Origin: Furcasterigmium furcatum
Taxonomy: Eukaryota > Ascomycota > Sordariomycetes > Glomerellales > Plectosphaerellaceae
DNA: 64,000 nucleotides
Assembly (NCBI GenBank): GCA_001599815.1
Contig: BCIA01000005.1
Coordinates: 5,340,472-5,404,471 of the forward strand
Reading direction: 5' to 3'
The position numbers were made by a program, and so were the translations under genes. Below, in pieces: positions 53,515 through 62,946 of the stretch. The notes under the pieces are model-generated. The model ran no database searches, had not been told where the DNA came from, and worked only from the letters and a program-made list of their open reading frames with translations. Positions within the stretch are counted from its first letter, which is position 1; each line of letters starts with the position of its first letter.

Positions 53515-55460
53515 ATGTCGTTTCTCCTGAGGACGTCGCCTGCATGGTGGCATCTGTCTCGGGTCGGTCGCCGCCAGTTGCCAGGTATCAAGCACCTCGA
53601 CCAATGGCATTCGTACACGACCCCGCGAGCCGAGCAGTCATCGTCGACCTCTTCCTCAAGCCTTTGGGCGCCGGGTGGTTTTGCATTGGGTGTGGGAGCC
53701 GCTTTGGGTCTGGCGGTCGCATACTCGCTGGACGCCACCCGGGGCCAAGACACCGGTGGCGTCCCGACTGTTCTGGACGCCAGCCGACTACCCCGGATAG
53801 ACTATGCATGCCTGCCCGAGATGCAGCAGGTAAGTCCTCTGTCTGGCTTCTCTCTGCACCGGTAATCTTGATCGGGCTGATGGACCACCCTGCCAGGCCA
53901 TCGAAGAGATCCGATGCGAGATCAGCGACAATGACGACATCATCTCAACGGACTCCGACGACTTACTCGCACACGGCTTCTCGGAATGGTCATCGGTGAA
54001 CCTAGACACGCTGCCCGTTGCCGTTGCGTACCCGCGATGCACAGTGGACGTCAGTAAGATCGCTCGCATCTGCCACAAGTGGAGAGTGCCTATAATCCCG
54101 TTCAGCGGCGGCAGCAGCCTGGAGGGTCATATCGCTGCTCCTTTCGGCGGTATATCCATCGACTTCGCCTTCATGGACAAGATACTGGAGTACCATCACG
54201 ATGATATGGACGTCGTCGTTCAGCCCGGCCTGTGCTGGACTGACCTTAATGAAGAGCTGGCCAGGCGCGGCAGTGATCTGTTCTTCCCAATGGACCCAGG
54301 TAAGACTTTGCCCGTCTCCTTTCATAGGTTCCATTTGGCCCTGACACAGAGTGCCAGCACCCTCCGCCAAGATCGGCGGCATGGTCGGGACCAACTGCTC
54401 CGGAACGAACGCAGTCCGCTATGGGACCATGCGGGATTGGGTCATAAATTTAACCATGGTCCTGGCTGACGGCAGTGTCGTCAAGACGCGCCGCCGTCCG
54501 CGAAAGTGCAGCTCCGGTCTGAACCTCAACGGTATCATCGTCGGGTCTGAAGGAACCCTCGGCATTGTTACCGAGGCGACTCTGAAACTGGCACCAGTCC
54601 CAGACTACCATTCGGTGGCTGTCGTTCCCTTCTCAGACTTGAAGACCGCTGTTTCAGCGGCTGCTGCCGTGATCCGCAACGGAGTGCCGGTTGCTGCTCT
54701 CGAGCTCATGGACGAAGTCCAGATGCGAGTCGTCAACGACGGGGGCCTGTGCCGGCCGCGTGTTTGGAAGGAGACCCCTACTCTGTTCTTCAAGTTCTCG
54801 GGGACTGAGGGGACGGTGGGCGATAACATCCGAACGGTGCGAACCCTGGTAAAAGGCTTTGAGCCCTTGACATTCGAATTTGCTAGGGATGAGCGCGAGC
54901 AGAAACTCCTCTGGTCTGCACGTAAAGAATCCCTGTACTCGCTTCTGGCGCTACGCAAGGACGGCGAGGTGGTCTGGACAACGGACGTCGCGGTGCCTCT
55001 GGGCAGACTAGCTGAGATTGTAGAGATCAGCAAGAACGAAGCTGAGGCTCTTAGACTCAATGCCAGCGTCAAGGGACACGTCGGGGACAGCAACTTCCAC
55101 GAGAACATCACCTACAATAGTACCATCCCGGAGGAACGGGAGAAGGCAGAGAAGGCCGTGAAAAATATGGTCGCCCGAGCCATTGAGATGGACGGAACTT
55201 GCACGGGAGAACACGGTGTCGGATTCGGCAAAAAAGACGGCCTTGCCCATGAGGTTGGGCCGGAGACCATCATGGTGATGGTGAGTTTGTATCTAAATTG
55301 GTTTCATCGAGCGTCCGCTAATCTTCCGCGTGTCACAGAAACTCCTCAAAACCACTTTGGACCCCCGATGGATCATGTCGGTCATCCCACAGGGACATGA
55401 GACTTTGGCAGCTTTAGCTAACGCTTGCGCAGGAACCCCGGCAAGGTATACGATCTGTAA
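53515..55460 (+). CDS. FAD-dependent D-2-hydroxyacid dehydrogenase (D-lactate dehydrogenase family), mitochondrial
   Basis: Oxidises a D-2-hydroxyacid to the 2-oxo acid using FAD; D-lactate and D-2-hydroxyglutarate are the usual substrates. Five exons (53515..53829, 53897..54299, 54358..55280, 55339..55376, 55433..55460) with introns of 67, 58, 58 and 56 nt give 568 residues. The N terminus is basic (MSFLLRTSPAWWHLSRVGRR) and followed by a transmembrane segment (GGFALGVGAALGLAVAYSL), as in mitochondrial inner-membrane Dld1-type enzymes. The FAD-binding motif is PIIPFSGGSSLEGH, with TNCSGTNAVRYGTM next to it. The C-terminal domain has GHVGDSNFHENI and CTGEHGVGFGKK with the flavin-contacting histidines. 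The last exon is only 28 nt (NPGKVYDL and stop). ATG 53461 would add a 18-residue extension; 53515 fits the presequence better. Confidence 0.9.
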
Positions 55461-56007
55461 TCACGGCTGGCGTCAGGCAAGGAGGTTCGCCCAGGCCGGC
55501 TCGCATCGGTGTTGAGGACAGAGTGACAGAAAGTGGCTCCGGTTAGAATGCGCAAGTCCCAGAGCTAGAAATGGCGGTAAATGACAGCTGGTTTATTCCG
55601 CGTGGCGTGCCAATGCGCGAAGAAATGTTCGAGCACTCGGTAAGGTACCTGGGCAGGGAACAAACGATATTAGACCGTGTTTCGCGCGGCATCCGCCCTA
55701 GACTCCGAGGAGTCGCTCCAGACCGACAGGCTCGGCCGCGGCATGATCGGCCGAAGCATGTACTGGGACTCTCGAACCCTGTCTGGTTCTAGCCTCGAGT
55801 GGCCAAGGAGGCCATCTTGTACATCAAGATGGTGCCGAGGCCAGACTATTCCAGGTGACGATGAGGGCGTGCCCTTATCGAAACGTCACCAAATGTAAAC
55901 TCGAATATAAATATCAGACGCAGCCCTGAGAACTTTACGTTGCAATGTACTTGTTATCCAACCAACAAATCACCCATGAATGCTTTCTCACACCTCGATC
56001 CGACAGC
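55461..56007. other. Intergenic, promoter of the branched-chain aminotransferase
   Basis: Two weak frames without domain character. A TATA box lies at 55906. Confidence 0.4.
55906..55913 (+). promoter_or_regulatory. TATA box of the branched-chain aminotransferase
   Basis: TATAAATA. The ATG at 55945 lies only 32 nt downstream, so transcription probably starts at or after it. This favours the ATG at 56008 as start. Confidence 0.45.
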
Positions 56008-57189
56008 ATGGAATTCAACATAACAGGTGGGATCTCATCGGCACACCTTGCGCCTCTCGATGCCAGTCTGCTTCGCTACAGGCCGGTGGCAAGCCCCAGA
56101 GTCACCCCGAACATCACCGAGGCCAGCGCGAGCGAGGAGACCATCTGCACTGACCACATGGTGCTGGCCCAGTGGAATTACGCGACCGGTTGGGACGCTC
56201 CCCGGCTCGAGCCATACGGAGATCTGAGTCTCCCCCCCACCGCGTCGTGCCTACATTACGCGACCCAATGTTTCGAGGGCCTCAAGGCCTTCCGCGGTTA
56301 TGACGGCCGGCTACGCCTTTTCCGACCTGATCGCAATGTCGAGCGCTTTCTCATGTCCGCCCAGCGGCTGTCATTGCCGTGTTTCGAGCCCAGCGAGGTC
56401 AAGAAGCTCATCGTGTCACTTCTGGCGCGAGACGCACCACGCTGGCTTCCCCGCAACCAGCCTGGGGAGTTCCTCTACATCAGGCCCACGATGATCGGCA
56501 CTCACCGACAGCTCGGGCTGCAGCGTTCGAGAAGCGCGACGCTCTTCGTGGTGGCGGGCTTCATGGCGCGCCTCCACACGCCGGAACGAGGCATGCGGCT
56601 CTTGACATCGCCGCCCGGCGCCGCGCGCGCCTGGGCCGGTGGTTTTGGTCACGCCAAGATCGGGGCAAACTACGGCCCGACGCTCACAGCGCAGAGCGAT
56701 GCGGCCGCCCGCGGTTTCTCGCAGGTGTTGTGGCTTTATGGCGACGGTGACGAGGCGCAGTGCACAGAGGCCGGCGGCAGCAACTTCTGCGTTGTCTGGC
56801 AGCGGGAGGGGGACGGACGGCTTGAACTCATCACGGCGCCACTTGAGGACGGCATTATCCTGGACGGTGTCACGAGGCGCAGCTGTCTAGACCTTGCTGC
56901 ATCGCGGTGCCGGGAAGACCTAGAGGTATCGGAGCGCAGGTTCACCATTGGCGAGGTCGTGCGAGCCAGTGAGGAAGGGCGGCTACTGGAGGCCTTTGCA
57001 TGTGGCACTGCGTGGTTCGTCTGCGGTGTGTCTCTGATCGAGCACCGAGGGCGCCAGATCAATGTACCGATGGGCGAGGACAACTACGGTGGCCCGGTGA
57101 CGAGCAAGTTACGCCAGTGGCTCAGTGACATCATGTATGGCTTGGAGGAGCATGAATGGGCAGAGACGGTGCCTGAGGAAACGGGGTAA
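56008..57189 (+). CDS. Branched-chain amino-acid aminotransferase
   Basis: Fold-type IV PLP transaminase that transfers amino groups between branched-chain (or other) amino acids and 2-oxoglutarate. Single exon, 393 residues from ATG 56008, or 414 from ATG 55945. Motifs: LHYATQCFEGLKAFRGYDGR, FRPDRNVERFLMSAQRL, YIRPTMIGTHRQLGLQ, and the PLP lysine in GHAKIGANYGP. TEAGGSNFCVVW and LDGVTRRSCLDLA match the cofactor pocket. There is no clear mitochondrial presequence. It is downstream of the flavin dehydrogenase on the same strand; some fungal paralogues serve secondary metabolism or catabolism, and the position suggests the latter here. Confidence 0.9.
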   Translation: MEFNITGGISSAHLAPLDASLLRYRPVASPRVTPNITEASASEETICTDHMVLAQWNYATGWDAPRLEPYGDLSLPPTASCLHYATQCFEGLKAFRGYDGRLRLFRPDRNVERFLMSAQRLSLPCFEPSEVKKLIVSLLARDAPRWLPRNQPGEFLYIRPTMIGTHRQLGLQRSRSATLFVVAGFMARLHTPERGMRLLTSPPGAARAWAGGFGHAKIGANYGPTLTAQSDAAARGFSQVLWLYGDGDEAQCTEAGGSNFCVVWQREGDGRLELITAPLEDGIILDGVTRRSCLDLAASRCREDLEVSERRFTIGEVVRASEEGRLLEAFACGTAWFVCGVSLIEHRGRQINVPMGEDNYGGPVTSKLRQWLSDIMYGLEEHEWAETVPEETG

Positions 57190-57377
57190 CTGAACCGGCG
57201 CGCGGGTGCTCGGCGGATATTAGACAGCGCCGGATAAGTGCCAGTCGGTCTTTCGACCCATCCCCGGTTCTCCTTCGGATCAATCTATTCTGCAATCCAA
57301 AACATCTGGCATGTCGTTGCCACGGTTAGGCCCTATCCACGACCCGCACGCTTTGATGGACGAAACCATGACCATCG

Positions 57378-57926
57378 ATGGCATCTAGGGACATCCCGCA
57401 ACGGCGGCCTGCGCCGGTTCACTTCAGGTACAGGAGCCCCTTGCAGCGGTGGGAACACTCGCCGCCAGATCACGAGCCTGCCCGACTGCTGGACATCTCC
57501 CACGCGCTTTCAGCGGCGCCTTGCGAGCTCGAAGGGTCAGATTCGTCATGCAGCAGCATCGCTCCCTCATACTCCAACTCAACCCATGGCTCCTCTGCCT
57601 CGGCTTTCTTCCACCCCCACAACTCCGCAAGATCCAGATCATATCAAGACCGATTTCGAGTCCCGAAATATGAAAAGACCCGCGGTAGATCCCGACAGGA
57701 ACGTGGGACCTCGCAGGCTGCCGCCGGTTTCTACCATACGTCGAGCCAGAGGCGCCGATACCAGTGCACCTTCTGCCCAAAGACGTTCAAGAGCAAATTC
57801 GACTGGCAAAGACACGAAAAGCCTCTGCATTTCCCCTTTAAGCGCTGGATATGCTCGGCCCATGGGCTAGTCGTCCCTGACGCCGTCTTCGGGGTCCTGT
57901 CACCGTCGACGATTTGCGCGTACTAG
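57378..57926 (+). CDS. Truncated C2H2 zinc-finger protein
   Basis: Open frame of 182 residues with one classical finger (YQCTFCPKTFKSKFDWQRHE, followed by the second histidine and a WIC segment), as in the first half of a fungal C2H2 factor family that usually has two further fingers and more than 300 residues. Here the frame ends 27 residues after WIC, and downstream sequence contains no further finger in frame. Either a 3' exon is missed or the gene is truncated. Upstream is a Ser-rich disordered part. Confidence 0.5.
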   Translation: MASRDIPQRRPAPVHFRYRSPLQRWEHSPPDHEPARLLDISHALSAAPCELEGSDSSCSSIAPSYSNSTHGSSASAFFHPHNSARSRSYQDRFRVPKYEKTRGRSRQERGTSQAAAGFYHTSSQRRRYQCTFCPKTFKSKFDWQRHEKPLHFPFKRWICSAHGLVVPDAVFGVLSPSTICAY

Positions 57927-58431
57927 GCTTTCAACTGGTGACTTGACCTCGGCATGCTACGATACACGCCGAAAGTGTTCCTTCCTTCGCCAGAAGACGG
58001 GACGGCCCTCAGATATCCTCCAGAAGCGGCAAATATTTATAGATAGGGAGATAGAAGTACAGATTCGGTCCGCAGAGCCCTTGAAACGTTCCGCTGGCAC
58101 GGGCCGTCGACAGTCGACTTGGAAACATTGAGTCTCCCTCTCGAGAGATTCATCTAACATGATCATGTCATCAAGGGCCCTGCGTCTTGGCCGCGGGCAT
58201 TAATTACTCCGAGAGAGACCCGCGTGTCTCCGCTATCGGAGGTAAATGTCTGGGATACAGAACGAGTTGGGAATACCCGGCGCGTTGTCAGTGAGGGCCT
58301 GTCGCCCCAGAAGCACCATCACTGAGTAGGCCGATCCTAGCCGGTGCTGCAGTACTTAATTGGTGTAATAACTTCTCTCGTCCTGATAAAAGCCTCCCCC
58401 CAAGACACACTTTCATGAAAATTATCTTTCC
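57927..58431. other. Intergenic, possible decayed 3' part of the zinc-finger gene
   Basis: No complete gene. The sequence after 57926 could hold residues of the missing zinc-finger region but has stops in all frames. Confidence 0.35.
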
Positions 58432-59371
58432 ATGACATTCATCTTGGTAACAACCATGAACGAAACAAACGCCATGATTATACTGCGGCTTTTTCGCCCT
58501 TGGGTGTTAATCGGCATCTCCACCTTGTACTTCTTTCTCACTCTTTTTCGATTGTTCATATCAGGTGATCTCCGCACCTTATTCTCTTGGCCCGCCTTCA
58601 ACGAAGCATGGTTCGCAAACTTCTGGTCTCACATCGCACCCGGTGTCAAGGCCAATGCAGAGCCGGGAGTTTTAGCGCTACTCGAAGGCCGAGTCCACGA
58701 GGGACATATCCGCGAAAAGGTTGTCGGACAGCCAGTCGAGGGCGTCATCCTTGAGATTGGAGCCGGCAGCGGGATGTGGGCGGACGTGTTTGCCAAGGTC
58801 GTCGAGCAGGCAAGGGGCCGTGGCAGCAGCGGCCCGACCAAGATCTGCGGCATAGAGCCAAACTATCACTCGGCTGCGGCATTGCAACAACGCGTTGAGG
58901 ACGTGGGACTCGGTGGCATATATGAGGTGCTGCCAATGGGCATCGAAGATCTCAATGATCCAACGGCGCGCGCTGCCTGCATCGAACCGGGGAGCGTGGA
59001 TTGTATCGTCACAGTCCAGTGCCTATGCAGTATCCCCGATCCGGAGAAGAATATTCGTCTTTTATACAACTACCTAAAGAAAGGTGGTCGGTGGTACGTC
59101 TACGAGCACGTCCAGGCAGAACACGGGATACTAGTTCCGACTTTCCAGCGTAAGTAAGCCCCGATCGGGCACACGAATTTCTAGGCCTAATGTGGGAGTA
59201 GGATTTACCGACTTGTTTTGGAAGTATATGATCGGTGGATGCCGGCTTTGTCGCCCGACGAAGAATACTCTAGAGGGCATTGGTCATTGGGAAAAAGTTG
59301 ATTTGGTGCAGCCGCAAGGCGAGTCGCAGTACGAGATAGTTCCACACATCCTAGGCACTTTGACAAAATGA
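58432..59371 (+). CDS. Membrane-anchored class I SAM methyltransferase (METTL7-like)
   Basis: Exons 58432..59149 and 59202..59371 around a 52-nt intron give 295 residues. The N terminus has a membrane anchor (WVLIGISTLYFFLTLFRLFI). The SAM-binding motif I is GVILEIGAGSGMW, motif II contains ICGIEPNYHSAAALQQ, and post-motifs are VDCIVTVQCLCSIPDPEKNI and LKKGGRWYVYEHV. The final exon (TDLFWKYMIGGCRLCRPT) matches the C-terminal extension of METTL7-like enzymes. Substrate unknown (thiols or lipids in animal relatives). A second in-frame ATG exists at 58456. Confidence 0.82.
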
Positions 59372-59844
59372 GGAATCCTAAGTACAAGCAAACAATCGAT
59401 TCTTAATTAAGGAGAGCTATATACAAGACAGCTACACCTAGTAACAACTGGGTGCGACACTCTGCGATGTCCCTAGGATGTCTTATAAGGCAGAAAAGTA
59501 TTGAAGAAGAAGAGTTATTAGAGAAGTATAGGCTATTAGCAAGCTCTTACTCTTCCTATCATCTTTCGTGGCTTCCATGTTGTAAGAGAATTAATTGGCC
59601 TAGCTCTTGTCTAGTAGCGTAGGTAGTAGTCTATCTTACGGAGAAAACTAGCTAATCTTATAGTCTATTAGAATTGAATATATTGCTCTACACGCCTGTA
59701 CTTTTCTCTGGGAGCTTACACTAAATAAATAGATCCGCTAAGAAGGGTAAAGATATAAACTAGGCTTTAGAGAGGCCAAGGTTATCTACTTTATATCTTA
59801 ACTTTACATTAGGAACACTGCTTTAGACTTGTTTCCTTAGTAAT
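59372..59844. repeat. AT-rich island, probable RIP-mutated repeat
   Basis: Strongly AT- and TpA-rich, very few CpG, no open frame, and a sharp change of composition from the GC-rich genes beside it. Fits repeat-induced point mutation of an old transposon, but no element can be named. Confidence 0.5.
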
Positions 59845-62091
59845 CTACACAGAAACCTTTTGGCTGTCCTCCTCAACTACGACCTTATCATCACTACTTT
59901 GCTCCCTAAGTTGGCCGACAACCTCAGTGAACCTGCGAGGGTTTACATTGTTCTTAAAAAGGAAGTCGATCTGTGGAAGGCGTTAGAGACAGTCTGTTTG
60001 TAGTGTGTTGCCGGCACTCACCTCTTTATAATCAACACCACGGGTCTTTGACAATGACGAAGAAGAACAAGATGGTAAGCATCACTCCCAGTCCGGCAAA
60101 CACGAACCCGACCTTGGCACCGAGGTTTCCGGCGTCGGGGTTGATCATGTAAGGGGAAATGAAGCCCATCAGCCAGCCACTGTATTTGTTAGAGAGTTGG
60201 ATCAGCTTGACGGCATGGTATGTTGATACTCACAAGAACCCTTGGCAGAATCCGATGAATGTCATAGTAATAGGGCGGAGTGGCAGTGAGGGGATCTCGC
60301 TCGCCAATGTGAACCCTGCGGCACCAATCGTCATCTGGTACGCGACGGACCTGGTTGCACAGGTTGTCAGCAATTTCTGGCGTGGAAGAGAGTCCGATAC
60401 GTACCACAGGAAGATGCACACTACGATCAGCCAGACAGTGACGCCAGACATAACGCAGCCCATGATTCCCATCAGCTATGCAGTCCTGTCAGCTTCGTCT
60501 CGAAACATATTTGCAACCAGGAGGTCTAACCAGCAGGACGGTAGTCATGATCCCATTCCGCCAATCAATAGAGGCCGACGGCCAGTTGTTTCGACGAAGA
60601 AGAACACGGCAAGGTTAGAAACAAGCATGACGACGTAGAGCGCCACGTTGACCACGAAGAAGTTTTGGATCTTGTCAAGCGAATATCAGTCACAAGGGAC
60701 AATTGTAGGCACTCGGGATTGTCTGGCTGGGCCGCATACCAAGAACAAAGGCCGCTCCGATAAGTTGCTGAGAAGCAATGGGAAGACAGGCAGTCAGAGT
60801 TCGTTTCTAAGCGCAGTGGTCAGCGATGCAGATTTCATGAAGACAACAGTGCTCCGTTAGCCTACTAAGCTGGTGCCCTTGAAGCATTGTATCACGGCTT
60901 TCTTCTTGTCTTGAGGTCCCATCTCGTCCGACGTTTGACTCTTGGCCACGGCGGAGGTGAGCCGGGCAACCTCAGCGTTGATCAAATCAGGGTCATGGGA
61001 TCCGTGGATTCTGGTCAATGACTTCCTGGCTTGTTCGGATTTACCCTGGTCAAGCAAGTGGTAAGGTGATTCTGGGAAGAAAGGGTGTCCCACGAGCAGG
61101 ATCGCCACGTAAGCGAGCTGAACGAGGATCAGAGACTCATAGGACCATTTCCCCATCGATCTGCTGAACGCCGTAGGACACGAGGCTGCGGTGACTCCAA
61201 GTTAGCACTTTCACCCAATTGGATACACCTAAGGGCTGGAGGGGGAACTCACGCGCAGAGGAACTGCCCGAAGACAATGCTGAAGTTTGTAAAGCAGAGG
61301 AAAAGCCACGTAGCTCCGGTCGGACATTCTCACCGACCCAGACAGGATTGTTGTAGAACACGATGCCGAAGCCACAAGCTGCCATAGGGTGGTCAGTTTC
61401 TACTTTCGTTGCATGTCGATATCCCCGGGCGCGAGGCTCTCACCATTAACAAGCTTGCCGCCGAAGAACATCTCCCATTGCTTGGCCGTAAACTGCAGAG
61501 CAACGGCAAGGCCGGCAAGCAAGGAGCCTACAGCCACGGTGTGCTTGCGGCCGAGAAACTGGAGCAGCTGTCCCGTGATGGCCGAGCCGATGATGAGACC
61601 GACATAGGTGCCGGCGGACCAAACAGATTGGAGGTAGGCAGGTATAAGGTAACCAGATGCCTGGCTGGGGAACGGGACACCGAAGTTCTGCTGGAAGGTT
61701 GGGAATGTCGTGGCCATGCCCGCCACCGAAAAGTCGAATCCTGTAAAAGGCGATTTAGCCCAGTTTCTCTTCCAGTTATTTGTATGGATTCTGGTAACTG
61801 GTGGTAATAAGTAGCCCAACTTCATTCGGCCAACAGCTAGCGCGAGTTTTCTCGTCTCGCGTCTGCTAGAGAGTATGAGTATAGTACGAGTTCAGCCCCT
61901 TTTCATTTCTTCAAGGACTTCTCAGGCGAAGTCACGTACTATACCTACCCCAAGCCCAATAGACAGGCGATTCTTATGTCAGTTTTCACGTCCTTTACCA
62001 TAATGTTAACTGTGAAGTACATGGGCACCTCAGCTTTTGAGTCGCCGCCAGACATTGCGGGTTCTGGCCTTGCGATCCCTTGAATCGACAT
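59845..62091 (-). pseudogene. MFS sugar transporter pseudogene with several frameshifts
   Basis: Sequence of a hexose or glucoside transporter can be followed on the minus strand from about 62091 (N terminus with VKDVKTDIRIACLLGLG) through GFDFSVAGMATTF, SGYLIPAYLQSVWSAG and QLLQFLGRKH, to a helical C-terminal part and a final NNVNPRRFTEVVGQL tail ending at 59845. Introns with good sites (for example after GKLVN) are still visible, so it was a real spliced gene. The frame is broken: near 61301 (the expected FFLCFTNF continues in another frame), near 60547 (GGMG continues in another frame) and near 60050. Exon phases also fail around 60690 and at the 5' end near 61740-61946. These breaks cannot be repaired by plausible introns. 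Either the gene decayed recently, or the assembly has base-level errors here. Confidence 0.65.
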
Positions 62092-62946
62092 CTGCCGCTC
62101 ACGGATCTGAAAAAAATGCCGATGGTCGACTCGCGGCACCCAGCCGAGGCCCATATAGCCCGAGTCTAGAAGAAGCTTAATTAAAAATGTCTTCCATTGC
62201 CATGGTGCTCTCCGTTTGCGTGGCTCCAGACACCCTTTTCCGATTGCATACAAACATCAGTCCACGTCAACGGCGCAGCTTGCCCAGATTGGGGAATGTC
62301 CCGTTCACTAGGCTCCTGATCACTACTTAGCCTTTCCCTCGACGAAAGTATGTAAAGTGTTCCAGAATGTTGCCCTGAGTCGGGCGCGGGAAACACCGTG
62401 AGCCACGCCGTATTCAGCAAGAATTAGTCAGCCTGCAGACGAACTCCTGGATTGGCAGTGTGGGCAGCATAGGCCTGCGTCCAGCCCGGCGGGAAGCGTG
62501 ATCACCGACGCCCGAAGGTCTACTTGTTGCGTCTCATTATTCTATGAGAGGCCCCTTGATGTGCCACTTGAGTTGGCATGCCAGAATGAATTCCAAGAGC
62601 CCGAGGACCTGGGCTCACCGTCATGACGAGCTCTTGGCATCTTGGAGTACTTATTAATAGCTCCCACCATGATGATGTGCACGAGTTTTCATTTGGAGGC
62701 TGCAGACGCTAAAGACCAGCGTCGCAACCCGGGCACTTTAAACTTTCCACCTTCCATGGCGCGGAGTCATCTCCTCGCCCATCCATTGGCTCGAGGCTAG
62801 CGAACAGCCGTGAAAGGGTCCGATCATAACCCGGAAAGGGGCAGCTCGAGGAAGCTACTTAGGACAGTGATCCCCTCCCTCTGCCCGTGGCCCGTCTTAG
62901 CGCTAACACGCAGGAGCTATGATGATGCGACGAGTGCGCGCGCAGC
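62092..62946. other. Intergenic, promoter region
   Basis: Between the broken transporter and the rhodopsin-like gene. Open frames here are not protein-like. Confidence 0.45.
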
